DNA of 64,000 bases, from the NCBI GenBank assembly GCA_965651935.1, contig CBFGTC010000001.1, positions 248,001-312,000 of the forward strand, written 5' to 3'. Origin of the DNA: JAFEDN01 sp965651935. Its GTDB lineage: Bacteria; Pseudomonadota; Gammaproteobacteria; Coxiellales; Coxiellaceae. The notes beneath the pieces were generated by a model. It saw only the letters and a list, made by a program, of their open reading frames with translations. It searched no databases and was not told the origin of the DNA. Shown in pieces: positions 49,421-58,532 of this stretch; position 1 is the first letter of the stretch; each line of letters opens with the position of its first letter. A program made the position numbers and the translations under genes.

Positions 49421-50371
49421 TTATAAGAAATTATTTTCTTGCATCCAGCGATCATCAACGAATTTTGTTAAGTAATTGCGAATCGAATCTGGGAGGATAA
49501 TTAAACAACGCTGGCCAGACTTTAACTTTTTAGCAGCTTGTAATGCGCCCCAAACCGCGCTGCCAGAAGAACCCCCTGCCAATAATCCCTCCTCTTTAAT
49601 CAAGCGCCGCGCCGTGAAAAAAGAATCTTGATCATTAACTTTGATGTAACGGTCCACTAACGAATTGTCTAATACCTCGGGGAAAAAATCATAACCAATG
49701 CCTTCCACTAAATAAGGTTTAATTTCGGTCCCACCCCCCAAAATAGAACCGTACGGGTCTACCCCCACAATTTCAATGCGCGGATTGGCTTGCTTTAAAC
49801 GTTTAGCTACGCCGCTAATCGTTCCACCGGTGCCGACTGTCATAACGGCCATATCTAAATCCGGTCCCATGTCATCCAAAATTTCTTGGGCAGTGCCATA
49901 ATAATGCGCGCCGGGATTATTGGGATTGGCGTATTGATCTAAAATATGTGAATGGGGGATGTCCTTTTGGAGTTTTTTAGCTAAAGAAATGTGACTTTCA
50001 GGCGCATCCCAGGCAGCCTCGGTGGGAGTGCGGTATATTTTGGCGCCAAGCGCTTCGAGCACAACTTGTTTTTCGTGACTCATTTTCTCTGGCATGGTGA
50101 TGATGACTTTATACCCTTTCACTGCTGCGGCTAAAGCCAAACCGATACCGGTATTGCCAGAAGTTGGTTCGATTAAAGTATCGCCGGGATTGATACGGCC
50201 TTCTCGTTCAGCTTGTTCCACCATGTAATAGCCAATGCGATCTTTGACGGAGCCGCCTGGATTTAAGAATTCGCATTTGACAAAGAGTTGGCAATCTAGC
50301 TCCGCGCCGACACGATTTAATTTGACAATGGGGGTTTTGCCGATGACTTGCAGAATGTTGTTAAAAATCAT
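49421..50371 (-). CDS. Cystathionine beta-synthase (PLP core only)
   Basis: This fold-type II PLP enzyme has 316 residues. NPGGSVKDRIGYYMVEQAE carries the PLP Lys, PTSGNTGIGLALAAAVKGYK the phosphate loop region, and VGTGGTISGVAKRLK and GGSSGSAVW complete the core. RTPTEAAWDAPESHI, SHILDQYANPNNPGAHY, VEGIGYDFFPEVLD and LPDSIRNYLTKFVDDRWM match the animal CBS catalytic core closely, better than bacterial CysK. There is no haem-binding N-terminus and no C-terminal CBS-domain pair. With the CGL-like gene at 44213 it would convert homocysteine and serine to cysteine. Confidence 0.88.
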   Translation of the reverse strand: MIFNNILQVIGKTPIVKLNRVGAELDCQLFVKCEFLNPGGSVKDRIGYYMVEQAEREGRINPGDTLIEPTSGNTGIGLALAAAVKGYKVIITMPEKMSHEKQVVLEALGAKIYRTPTEAAWDAPESHISLAKKLQKDIPHSHILDQYANPNNPGAHYYGTAQEILDDMGPDLDMAVMTVGTGGTISGVAKRLKQANPRIEIVGVDPYGSILGGGTEIKPYLVEGIGYDFFPEVLDNSLVDRYIKVNDQDSFFTARRLIKEEGLLAGGSSGSAVWGALQAAKKLKSGQRCLIILPDSIRNYLTKFVDDRWMQENNFL

Positions 50372-50509
50372 GAGAACTAATAAATCACTTCAGCTTGTTT
50401 TTGTCAAATTACACCAATTTCTGTTACAGATCGCCAGATCACAATCCCGGGGTTACTGAGATAGATTATTATAGTAAGCTACATTTAAATTTAATTCTAA
50501 GGGGAACTC

Positions 50510-50764
50510 ATGCAAGCGAAAGACATTAATCAATTTGTGCAACAAATTTTAGCGGCTTTGCCGCCCGGTGTGGAATCCATCCCTAAAAATTTGCAGCGCC
50601 ATTTGCAGGAGGCCATCACCGCCACACTGAATAAATATGAGTTTGTCACGCAAGAAGAATTTGATACTCAAGCCGGGGTCTTACAAAAAACTCGGGCAAA
50701 TTTAGAGAAATTGGAAAAAAAAATGCAAGAATTGGAGGAATTATTAAGCAAGCGTCAGTCTTAA
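50510..50764 (+). CDS. ubiK: Ubiquinone biosynthesis accessory factor UbiK (BMFP/YqiC)
   Basis: This 84-residue protein has an amphipathic N-terminus (INQFVQQILAALPPGVESI) and the BMFP-type region KNLQRHLQEAITATLNKYEFVTQEEFDTQ. A C-terminal coiled coil (RANLEKLEKKMQELEELL) follows. UbiK aids assembly of the soluble Ubi complex in aerobic ubiquinone synthesis. AAGGGGA precedes the ATG. It is immediately upstream of comM, as in many gammaproteobacteria. Confidence 0.92.
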   Translation: MQAKDINQFVQQILAALPPGVESIPKNLQRHLQEAITATLNKYEFVTQEEFDTQAGVLQKTRANLEKLEKKMQELEELLSKRQS

Positions 50765-50818
50765 CCACTCAGTGATTCGATTAGGATAGAGGAAATTTTA
50801 TGAGAGAGATGGAAAAAC

Positions 50819-52333
50819 ATGAGTCTTGCGCTTGTACATAGCCGTGCTTGCAGCGGTATTAAAGCGCTGCCAGTAGTGATTGAAGTGCATCTATCCAAAG
50901 GTTTGCCCGGATTTAGTATAGCCGGTCTACCGGAAACGGCTGTGAAAGAAAGCCGCCACCGTGTCCGCAGCGCCATACTCAATAGCCAATTTGAATTCCC
51001 AGTACGCCGTATCACCGTGAATTTAGCGCCGGCGGATTTGCCTAAAGAAGGAGGGCGCTTCGATTTGCCAATTGCATTAGGTATTTTAGCCGCCTCAGGT
51101 CAAATTCCCTGCGAAGTACTGTCTAGTTATGAAATCATTGGCGAGTTGGCGCTTTCGGGAGAATTACGGCCTTGCCATGGGATAATCCCCATGGCGATTG
51201 CTGCCAAAGAAGCTGGGCGCAACTTAATTTTACCCGAAGCCAACGCCAAGGAGTCAGCATGGGTAAGCCATTTAATGACGTATGGCGCCTCCAATTTAAG
51301 AGCGGTAGTAGCCCATTTACTTGGCCAAGCGCCCCTGTTGCCAACACAGTCTCCGGAATTAACATCCCTGTATGGAAAGTGCTTGGATTTAGCAGAAGTA
51401 CACGGTCACCTGCACGGGCGAAGAGCTTTGGAAATAGCTGCGGCGGGGAAACACAGTTTGTTAATGATCGGTTCTCCTGGGTCAGGCAAAACCATGCTTG
51501 CTTCCCGGCTATCGGGTATATTGCCTCCCTTGACGGAAATGGAGTCATTGGATGTGGCTGCCATTTATTCCGTCAGTCGTTTAGGTTTCCAATTTAGCGA
51601 TTGGGGGAAAAGACCTTTTAGGTCGCCTCACCACTCTGCCTCCAGTCCCGCGTTGATAGGGGGAGGCAACCCACCGTTGCCAGGAGAAATTTCCTTGGCC
51701 CATCGAGGGGTCTTATTTTTAGATGAACTGCCTGAATTTAATCGTGTGGTATTGGAAAGTTTGCGTGAACCGTTAGAATCAGGCCAGGCAATGATATCGC
51801 GCGCTGGTAATCAGGCTACTTTTCCAGCAGATTTTCAATTAGTGGCGGCCATGAACCCATGCCCTTGTGGTTATTTGGGAGACGTCAAAGATCGTTGCTG
51901 CTGTTCGCGAGACCAAATCTCGCGTTATCAAAATAAAATTTCGGGTCCCTTATTAGATCGAATTGATATGTTTTTACCTGTGCAGCCCGTAACGACGAGT
52001 CAATTGATGGAAAACAAAAAATTTGCAGCAAATGAATCCAGTCAGCTAGTGCGTAAAAGAGTGATTTTAGCGCGTGAATCTCAATTACAACGCCAAGGCA
52101 AAAGTAACGCCATGTTAAGTGTGGAAGAAATTTCAGTGCTGTGCCGTCTCTCCTCGGCAGATCAACACTTTTTGAGTGAAGCGATAGAATCTTTGGGGCT
52201 TTCGCCGCGAGCTTATCATCGTATTTTAAAAGTAGCCCGAACTATTGCTGACTTAGCGGGGAATGGCAATATTCAACTTTCTCACTTACAAGAGGCTATA
52301 TCATATCGCCGCAATTTTTTAAAATATTTTTAA
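50819..52333 (+). CDS. comM: ComM/YifB family Mg-chelatase-like AAA+ ATPase
   Basis: The protein has 504 residues. The N-terminal Lon-like domain (VVIEVHLSKGLPGFSIAGLPETAVKESRHRVRSAI) and the AAA+ module (LLMIGSPGSGKTMLA, GVLFLDELPEFNRVVLESLREPLE, AAMNPCPCGY) define the family. The C-terminal Mg-chelatase domain ends in SHLQEAISYR. ComM is a branch-migration helicase helping integration of transformed DNA. A 13-codon frame (MREMEKHESCACT) with its own AGAGGA sequence begins 19 bases upstream and overlaps the start, possibly affecting translation. The stop overlaps ddl on the other strand. Confidence 0.94.
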   Translation: MSLALVHSRACSGIKALPVVIEVHLSKGLPGFSIAGLPETAVKESRHRVRSAILNSQFEFPVRRITVNLAPADLPKEGGRFDLPIALGILAASGQIPCEVLSSYEIIGELALSGELRPCHGIIPMAIAAKEAGRNLILPEANAKESAWVSHLMTYGASNLRAVVAHLLGQAPLLPTQSPELTSLYGKCLDLAEVHGHLHGRRALEIAAAGKHSLLMIGSPGSGKTMLASRLSGILPPLTEMESLDVAAIYSVSRLGFQFSDWGKRPFRSPHHSASSPALIGGGNPPLPGEISLAHRGVLFLDELPEFNRVVLESLREPLESGQAMISRAGNQATFPADFQLVAAMNPCPCGYLGDVKDRCCCSRDQISRYQNKISGPLLDRIDMFLPVQPVTTSQLMENKKFAANESSQLVRKRVILARESQLQRQGKSNAMLSVEEISVLCRLSSADQHFLSEAIESLGLSPRAYHRILKVARTIADLAGNGNIQLSHLQEAISYRRNFLKYF

Positions 52334-53305
52334 TGTATGGCCCATGTCCTCAGCCCTATTTGTTGCACGTGCTGCAGCACGCTCAACTAATAAGCTCACC
52401 AAAGCGGGAAAAGAAATTCCGACCGCCTTAGCGGCTTCTGGAAATAAGCTGGTAGACGTCATGCCAGGCAAGCTGTTCACTTCTAACAAGATGGGTTCGC
52501 CCTGAGAGGGCACTACAAAATCCGCCCGGGATAGATCACGGCATCCTAAAGCCCGATGCGCCATCAAAGCTACTTCTTGAACACGCTGATATTGTTTTTC
52601 AGGTAAAGGGGCAGGCAGAATGTGTTCACTTAAACCTGGAGTATAACGGTGTTCGTAATCATACCAAGTTCCAGGGGGCGTTTTAATCTGGATGATAGGT
52701 AAAGCTTCTGCTGTTTCGCGTTCTAAAATAGCCGCAGTAATCTCAGCCCCGATGATTTTAGTTTCAATTAAAGCGCGAGGGCCGTAAGTAAAAGCCAATT
52801 CCAATCCTTTGTAAACCTCATCCACATTATGGGCGAACGAAACGCCTAAACCCGATCCTTCGCATACCGGTTTAATAACTACCGCTCCTCCCAAACTGGA
52901 AAGAATTTGTTGGGCCTCTGTTTGTAAATCACAAGTTGCTGCCGCCACTTTATAGTTTGCGACTGGTAAACCATGTAATAAAAAAAGCTGCTTAGAGAGC
53001 ACTTTATCCATAGCCAAAACATTTGCTTCCATGCCGCTGCCCACAAATGGAAATCCCATAATATTGAGTAAGCCTTGCAAAGCGCCATCTTCTCCCCATT
53101 TGCCATGGACAGCAGGGAAGACAACGTCAGGAGAAATTTGGCGCAGATTTTGGTCTATGTGCCCATCCAGTTCGAGGAGATGGACTTTAAAATAATTTTC
53201 CTTAAGCGCTTTAACGATTCCCTGCGCGGTGGCGCGTGAAACTTCGGCTTCTTTAGAGGGCCCGCCGCAAATCACGGCAATATTGAGAGTGTGATGGATT
53301 TTCAT
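52319..53305 (-). CDS. ddl: D-alanine--D-alanine ligase
   Basis: From the ATG at 53305 (AGGA 9 bases upstream) the product has 328 residues and begins MKIHHTLNIAVICGGPSKEAEVS, the DdlB-type start. FPAVHGKWGEDGALQGLLNIMGFPFVGSG and VIKPVCEGSGLGV are the ATP-grasp blocks. SRADFVV...PILLEVNSLPGMTSTSLFPEAA holds the metal ligands. It makes the D-Ala-D-Ala peptidoglycan precursor. Convergent with comM. Confidence 0.95.
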   Translation of the reverse strand: MKIHHTLNIAVICGGPSKEAEVSRATAQGIVKALKENYFKVHLLELDGHIDQNLRQISPDVVFPAVHGKWGEDGALQGLLNIMGFPFVGSGMEANVLAMDKVLSKQLFLLHGLPVANYKVAAATCDLQTEAQQILSSLGGAVVIKPVCEGSGLGVSFAHNVDEVYKGLELAFTYGPRALIETKIIGAEITAAILERETAEALPIIQIKTPPGTWYDYEHRYTPGLSEHILPAPLPEKQYQRVQEVALMAHRALGCRDLSRADFVVPSQGEPILLEVNSLPGMTSTSLFPEAAKAVGISFPALVSLLVERAAARATNRAEDMGHTLKIF

Positions 53306-53372
53306 AAAGCGAATCCTAACATGGCGTTTTGCTATCAGTAAATACAATTGCTATCATATCCGCCCTGCATTT

Positions 53373-53446
53373 GCGCCCGTAGCTCAGATGGATAGAGCGT
53401 CGGCCTCCGAAGCCGAAGGTCACAGGTTCGACTCCTGTCGGGCGCA
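53373..53446 (+). tRNA. tRNA-Arg (anticodon CCG)
   Basis: The 74-base sequence folds as a standard cloverleaf: acceptor stem GCGCCCG/CGGGCGC, D-stem GCTC/GAGC, anticodon stem TCGGC/GCCGA enclosing loop CTCCGAA (anticodon CCG). The T-stem ACAGG/CCTGT encloses TTCGACT. The discriminator base is A and CCA is not encoded. It reads CGG arginine codons. The 140 bases after it contain only a small GTTAGG/CCTAAC hairpin. Confidence 0.97.
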
Positions 53447-53590
53447 ATTTATGATTAATTTCTGCAAATTGTTTAGGCTCTAGTTTCGTGCCTTGTGCAA
53501 CTAAGCCTCAAATTAGCATGTCGCTCTCGACAATCAAGGGGTTAGGGTATCCTAACTAGGTTAAAAATGCTCCCTTAAATGGGGTTAAGC

Positions 53591-55258
53591 CTAAATTTGT
53601 TTGAGCTGAGGTTTGACGCGGGAATCCGGTAACATCCATCCAGCTAAGAGTAAACCGCCTCCCAGTACCCATGGCCACCACGAAAGAGTAGGGAACCAAC
53701 CTAAATGGCCTAGCCAATTGAACATGGCTAAAAGCAATAAAAGGCTACCGCCTCCAAACGCAAAATGACGCTTTTTAGCTAACTTGATGGTCTCTTTGCC
53801 GACTTCAATAATATCCTTTTCAGTAGTGATAATTTGTTGCTGCGTTTCCAAAAAGGAGTAAAGTAATTGAGGAAGTTTCAATATTTGTTCAAAGCTATCG
53901 AAACCCTCTTGCCTGATCAGTTTAATTAATTTTTTCGGACTTCGTTCTTCTCGTATCCAGCGTTCCATAAAAGGTTTGGCAGTTTTCCAAATGTCTAATT
54001 GGGGGTACAGCTGCCGGCCCATCCCTTCGATATTTAATAAAGTTTTTTGTAACAGCAACAATTGCGGCTGCACTTCCATATTAAAACGTTCCGCAGTAGT
54101 AAATAATCGCAATAATAACTGACCGAATGAAATATCCTGTAAAGGCTGCTCAAAAATCGGTTCACAAACCGTGCGGATGGCGGCCTCAAATTGCTCTACC
54201 CGTGTCTGGGGTGGAAGCCAGCCGGACTCAACGTGAAGCACGGCGACTTGGCGATAATTTCGATCTAAAAAAGCCAATAGATTTTGCGCCAAGTAATGAT
54301 TGTCTTCGGGGCTAAGGCTGCCGACAATACCAAAATCAACCACAATAAATTTGGGATTTTCAGGATGGGTGCAATCAACAAATAAATTACCGGGATGCAT
54401 ATCGGCATGGAAAAAATTGTCGCGGAATACTTGGGTAAAAAACATATCTACCCCTTTTTCTGCCAGTTTTTTAAAATTACAATTTAACGCTTTTAACCGA
54501 TCAATATCCGAAATGCGCACGCCATGGATTCGTTCCATCACCATAGCTTGAGTATGCGCGTATTCCCAATAGATTTTAGGCACATAAAGATCGGGGGAAG
54601 CTAAAAAATTTCGGCGCAGTTGCGAAGCATTGGCCGCTTCGCGTTGTAGATCCAGTTCATCAACAATGGTGCTTTCAAACTCCGCCACAAGTTCAATTAA
54701 ATGAAAACGTCTGCCCTTGGGCCAGAAACGGTCAATAAAACGTGCGACAAAATACATTAAAGCAATATCATGAGAAATGATACTGGCTATTTTAGGGCGT
54801 AAAATTTTCACCACCACGCTTTCGCCGTTGGGTAAAGAAGCCGCGTGGACTTGGGCAATGGAAGCCGAAGCAAGGGGAGTTTCTTCAAAATAAGAAAATA
54901 ATAAATTGATGGGAGCGCCATAAGCCTCTTCAATGATTTCCTTTGCCTTAATATTGGAAAAGGGTGGAACTTGATCTTGGAGTAAAGCTAATTCATCCGC
55001 AATATCTACGGGTAGTAAATCGCGACGAGTGGATAACAGCTGACCAAATTTGACGAAAATGGGGCCTAAAGAGATTAATGCAAAACGGATGGATTCGCCC
55101 CGAGTTCGACTCTTCTTAGCCAGTATTCGCCACGGATTGATATAAGCCATAAAGCGGATAACCGGATACCGGCTCCCCACCACTTCGGGAGTGAAAGCGA
55201 ATCGCATCAAAATGATATTGATCTTTAATAAGCGGAAAAATTGAGTCACTCTTTTCAT
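53591..55258 (-). CDS. ubiB: Ubiquinone biosynthesis kinase-like protein UbiB
   Basis: From the ATG at 55258 the product has 555 residues; a TTG at 55297 would extend it. LGPIFVKFGQLLSTRRDLLP contains the KxGQ motif of the ADCK/UbiB family. ASIAQVHAA replaces the P-loop, VVVKILRP has the ATP-binding Lys, and NFFHADMHPGNLF with VVDFGIVG forms the catalytic/Mg region. Two C-terminal membrane helices anchor it. UbiB is needed for ubiquinone synthesis, probably as an atypical ATPase. The gene has a copy of the 40-bp repeat upstream. Confidence 0.95.
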   Translation of the reverse strand: MKRVTQFFRLLKINIILMRFAFTPEVVGSRYPVIRFMAYINPWRILAKKSRTRGESIRFALISLGPIFVKFGQLLSTRRDLLPVDIADELALLQDQVPPFSNIKAKEIIEEAYGAPINLLFSYFEETPLASASIAQVHAASLPNGESVVVKILRPKIASIISHDIALMYFVARFIDRFWPKGRRFHLIELVAEFESTIVDELDLQREAANASQLRRNFLASPDLYVPKIYWEYAHTQAMVMERIHGVRISDIDRLKALNCNFKKLAEKGVDMFFTQVFRDNFFHADMHPGNLFVDCTHPENPKFIVVDFGIVGSLSPEDNHYLAQNLLAFLDRNYRQVAVLHVESGWLPPQTRVEQFEAAIRTVCEPIFEQPLQDISFGQLLLRLFTTAERFNMEVQPQLLLLQKTLLNIEGMGRQLYPQLDIWKTAKPFMERWIREERSPKKLIKLIRQEGFDSFEQILKLPQLLYSFLETQQQIITTEKDIIEVGKETIKLAKKRHFAFGGGSLLLLLAMFNWLGHLGWFPTLSWWPWVLGGGLLLAGWMLPDSRVKPQLKQI

Positions 55259-55306
55259 TGACAGGACATATCCCTCGATTTCATTGTTCCTGCTCAAGGA
55301 TCTATA

Positions 55307-55346
55307 TTATATCCTGCGCATTGGCAAGCCAATTGCTCGGAATGAA
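55307..55346 (-). repeat. Dispersed 40-bp repeat, copy B (upstream of ubiB)
   Basis: Copy of the element at 1727-1768, with core GCGCATTGGCAAG-CCAATTGCTCGGAA. On the minus strand the end of the repeat forms a perfect TATAAT (55311-55306) about 48 bases before the ubiB ATG. Both known copies therefore sit at the promoter position of a minus-strand gene. Confidence 0.6.
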
Positions 55347-55499
55347 AGAGTAAGAATCACGATTCTCTCCTTTTTCCGCTGAGCGGGATGGTTGTATCTT
55401 GATTGATGATTCACACAGATTTTAGGCGTATCAATTATTAAAGTCTAGAAAAATAAGCTATAATGGTTCGTTCATACGATTAAATTTCGGGTGGGGGAA

Positions 55500-57380
55500 A
55501 TGGTTTTTGATGCATGCTACGATGTAATAGTGATAGGCGGCGGCCACGCTGGTACTGAAGCCGCTTTAGTCGCGGCTCGTATGGGAGCTAGCACCCTTTT
55601 ATTAACACATAACATAGAAACGTTAGGACAGATGTCTTGCAATCCTGCTATAGGCGGTATTGGCAAAAGCCATTTGGTGAAAGAAATTGATGCGCTTGGG
55701 GGAGTGATGGCTTATGCCGCTGATTGCTCGGGAATTCACTTTAAAGTCCTAAATGGGAGTAAAGGACCTGCGGTACGCGCCACCCGCGCTCAAACAGACC
55801 GGGCCCTCTATAAAAGCGCCATACGTCAAACTTTAGAAAATCAGGACCATTTACAAATTTTTCAACAAGCCGTTGATGATTTGATTATTGAAAATGAAAA
55901 GGTTAAAGGGGTAATAACCCAAACCGGCCTGAAATTCTCAGCTAAGTCCGTGATTTTAACTGCCGGGACTTTTTTGTCAGGAAAAATCCATGTAGGGCTG
56001 AATCATTATCATGGCGGGCGCGCTGGCGATCCTCCCGCTTTAAAACTAGCAGAACGTTTGCGAGAATTACCGCTAAGAATTGGGCGTTTAAAAACCGGCA
56101 CTCCTCCTCGAATCGATGGCCGGACTATTAACTATAGCCGTTTACAAGAACAAAGTGGCGATATCCCTCGTCCGGTGATGTCTTACTTAGGTAGCCCCGT
56201 CCAACATCCTCAACAAGTTTCTTGTTTCATCACCCATACCAATGAGCTGACTCATGAAATTATTGTGGCGGGTTTGGATGAATCGCCCTTGTACACTGGA
56301 AAAATTGAAGGAGTAGGGCCGCGTTATTGTCCATCCATTGAAGATAAAATAAAACGTTTCGCTGCCCGCGGTTCTCATCAAATTTTCTTAGAACCGGAAG
56401 GTTTAAAAACCCATGAAGTTTATCCCAATGGCATTTCCACCAGTTTATCATATCAAACGCAATTGGCGTTTGTCCGCAGCATTGCGGGTCTAGAAGAGGC
56501 GCATATCACCCGCCCAGGCTACGCCATTGAATACGATTATTTTGACCCGCGCGATCTAAAACTAACCTTAGAGAGCAAAGTGGTTCACGGTTTATTTTTT
56601 GCCGGACAAATTAATGGGACCACGGGTTACGAAGAAGCGGCGGCACAAGGTTTAATGGCAGGGATCAATGCCGTTTTACAACTGCGTGAGCGTGATCCGT
56701 GGATTGTGCGCCGCGATCAAGCCTACATGGGTGTATTAATTGATGACTTAGTCACCTTGGGCGTCACTGAACCTTATCGTATGTTTACCAGCCGTGCGGA
56801 ATATCGTTTATCCCTACGGCAGGACAATGCCGATTTACGTTTGACTGAAATAGGTTATCAATTAGGGTGTGTAGAAGAGCAACGCTGGCGCAGTTTTTGT
56901 GAAAAACGCGAATCCATTGAAAAAGAATCGCAACGTCTACGTCAATTGTGGATACATCCACAGACGGCTTCAGCGCAACAATTTGCAGCATTATTTTCGC
57001 AAACATTAGAACGGGAATACAATGGCTGGGAACTATTACGAAGACCACAAGTGGATTATCAACAATTAATGTCGATTGAAAATTGCGGACCTGCCGTGGC
57101 AGATGCCGCAGTGGCTGAGCAAATTGATATCCAGGCCCAATATCATGGCTATCTAGCCCGGCAAGAAGAAGAAATATTACGTCAACAACAATATGAATTT
57201 GCTTTAATTCCCACTAACATTGAATATGAAACAATATCCGGTCTTTCTGCCGAATTGCAACAAAAATTAAATCAAATCCGTCCTGCCACTCTGGCCCAGG
57301 CCAAGCGCATTTCCGGAATTACCCCAGCGGCGATTTCTTTACTATTAATTTATTTAAAGAAAAATAAAAACTTAAATTAA
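55500..57380 (+). CDS. mnmG: tRNA uridine-5-carboxymethylaminomethyl modification enzyme MnmG
   Basis: The ATG at 55500 has a GGTGGGGG sequence just upstream and gives about 626 residues; a GTG at 55491 is an alternative. The FAD motif is DVIVIGGGHAGTEAALVAARMG. MSCNPAIGGIGKSHLVKEIDALGG, LKTGTPPRIDGRTINYS, HEVYPNGISTSL, and GQINGTTGYEEAAAQGLMAGINA are diagnostic. It works with MnmE (22930) on wobble uridines. In most relatives mnmG lies just before rsmG near the origin; here it is about 26 kb away, next to ubiB. Confidence 0.96.
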   Translation: MVFDACYDVIVIGGGHAGTEAALVAARMGASTLLLTHNIETLGQMSCNPAIGGIGKSHLVKEIDALGGVMAYAADCSGIHFKVLNGSKGPAVRATRAQTDRALYKSAIRQTLENQDHLQIFQQAVDDLIIENEKVKGVITQTGLKFSAKSVILTAGTFLSGKIHVGLNHYHGGRAGDPPALKLAERLRELPLRIGRLKTGTPPRIDGRTINYSRLQEQSGDIPRPVMSYLGSPVQHPQQVSCFITHTNELTHEIIVAGLDESPLYTGKIEGVGPRYCPSIEDKIKRFAARGSHQIFLEPEGLKTHEVYPNGISTSLSYQTQLAFVRSIAGLEEAHITRPGYAIEYDYFDPRDLKLTLESKVVHGLFFAGQINGTTGYEEAAAQGLMAGINAVLQLRERDPWIVRRDQAYMGVLIDDLVTLGVTEPYRMFTSRAEYRLSLRQDNADLRLTEIGYQLGCVEEQRWRSFCEKRESIEKESQRLRQLWIHPQTASAQQFAALFSQTLEREYNGWELLRRPQVDYQQLMSIENCGPAVADAAVAEQIDIQAQYHGYLARQEEEILRQQQYEFALIPTNIEYETISGLSAELQQKLNQIRPATLAQAKRISGITPAAISLLLIYLKKNKNLN

Positions 57381-57395
57381 CAGAAGGAGCTACCT

Positions 57396-58532
57396 ATGGA
57401 ACGGTCTTTTAAATTCACGCTATTATTATGGTTTTTATATGCCGTGGTCATGATTTTTTTTACCGGTCATCTCCGCACGGTGAGTATTAATTATTGGCTG
57501 GCTGCCAATCATTGGCTGGCTGAGCAGCCGCTTTATAATCATAGTGGGATTGGTTTTATTTATTTTCCCCAATCGGCAATTTTATATACCCTTTTAACTC
57601 CCTTCACTTTTGAAAAAAGTGAAGCGCTTTGGCGAGTATTATCTTTAAGTATTTTTATTTGGGGATTATTCAGAGTTTCAGAATTAATCTCAAATTTGAC
57701 TCAATACGAACTCAAAAAATCATTTTTAATTTCCACTTTGATTGCCATCCCATTATGCTTCGACAGTCTTCGAAACGGTCAAGCGCATTTGTTGGTCACT
57801 GGATTACTGGCGCTGGCGAGTTACGCTATCAGTAAAAAAAACTGGAAACAAACGGCTTTTTTAATTAGCTTGGCTTGTTTTATCAAGCCTACTGCTGTTG
57901 TTTACCTGTTATTGGTGACCGGGATATTCTTTGCAGAACTTGGTTTATATGTATTTGCTTGGATAGCGATTTTTGCGTTCTTGCCTTTTTTAACGGCTTC
58001 TAAAAGTTATGTTGTCAGCCAATACTTAAGTTGTGCCATTATGTTAACCCATGCTGCGGACTTGGGACAGCCACGGGATTGGGCGCAAATTTTCAATTTA
58101 ATTTCGCAAAGTGGTTGGGACATATCTTATTTTTTTCAAAATATGATTCGAGTTTCACTCGCGCTAGTCACGTTATGGATGGCGTATTTTATTAAAAATC
58201 AAAATAATCTAACCACAACGGCATTATGGTTATTGATGTTAGCAATGATGTATTTAATGTTATTTAATCCCAGAACCGAGAACAACGATTATATGATGCT
58301 GACGCCAGTGCTCAGTTATTGCATGATTGAAGTCGTGCACAACAAAAAAATATTTGGCATTGGATTTTTGCTGCTGCTCACTTTTGGTTTTGTGGATTGT
58401 TTTTATATTTCAAATCTCATTACCGGTAATCATAATTGGGCCGCACCATTAATGGCCGTTATTTTGCTATTTTACTTAGTTTTCATATTTCTATGCCAGC
58501 GCCGTGCTGCTTTGACCTTTGGCGTCAGTTAG
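57396..58532 (+). CDS. Membrane glycosyltransferase, GT87/DUF2029-like
   Basis: This 378-residue polytopic protein has about ten hydrophobic helices. FIYFPQSAILYTLLTPFTFEKSEALWRVL, SLRNGQAHLLVTGLLALASYAI and NPRTENNDYMMLTPVLSY fit the DUF2029 group of polyprenyl-phosphomannose-dependent mannosyltransferases. AGAAGGAG lies before the ATG, 15 bases after mnmG. The acceptor is unknown; a role in envelope glycan modification is likely. Its stop overlaps the convergent gene. Confidence 0.75.
   Translation: MERSFKFTLLLWFLYAVVMIFFTGHLRTVSINYWLAANHWLAEQPLYNHSGIGFIYFPQSAILYTLLTPFTFEKSEALWRVLSLSIFIWGLFRVSELISNLTQYELKKSFLISTLIAIPLCFDSLRNGQAHLLVTGLLALASYAISKKNWKQTAFLISLACFIKPTAVVYLLLVTGIFFAELGLYVFAWIAIFAFLPFLTASKSYVVSQYLSCAIMLTHAADLGQPRDWAQIFNLISQSGWDISYFFQNMIRVSLALVTLWMAYFIKNQNNLTTTALWLLMLAMMYLMLFNPRTENNDYMMLTPVLSYCMIEVVHNKKIFGIGFLLLLTFGFVDCFYISNLITGNHNWAAPLMAVILLFYLVFIFLCQRRAALTFGVS

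Noticed and set aside
51135..51597. 137- and 141-residue frames overlapping comM on both strands
   Set aside because: comM is intact with all motifs in its own frame; these are unselected alternative frames.
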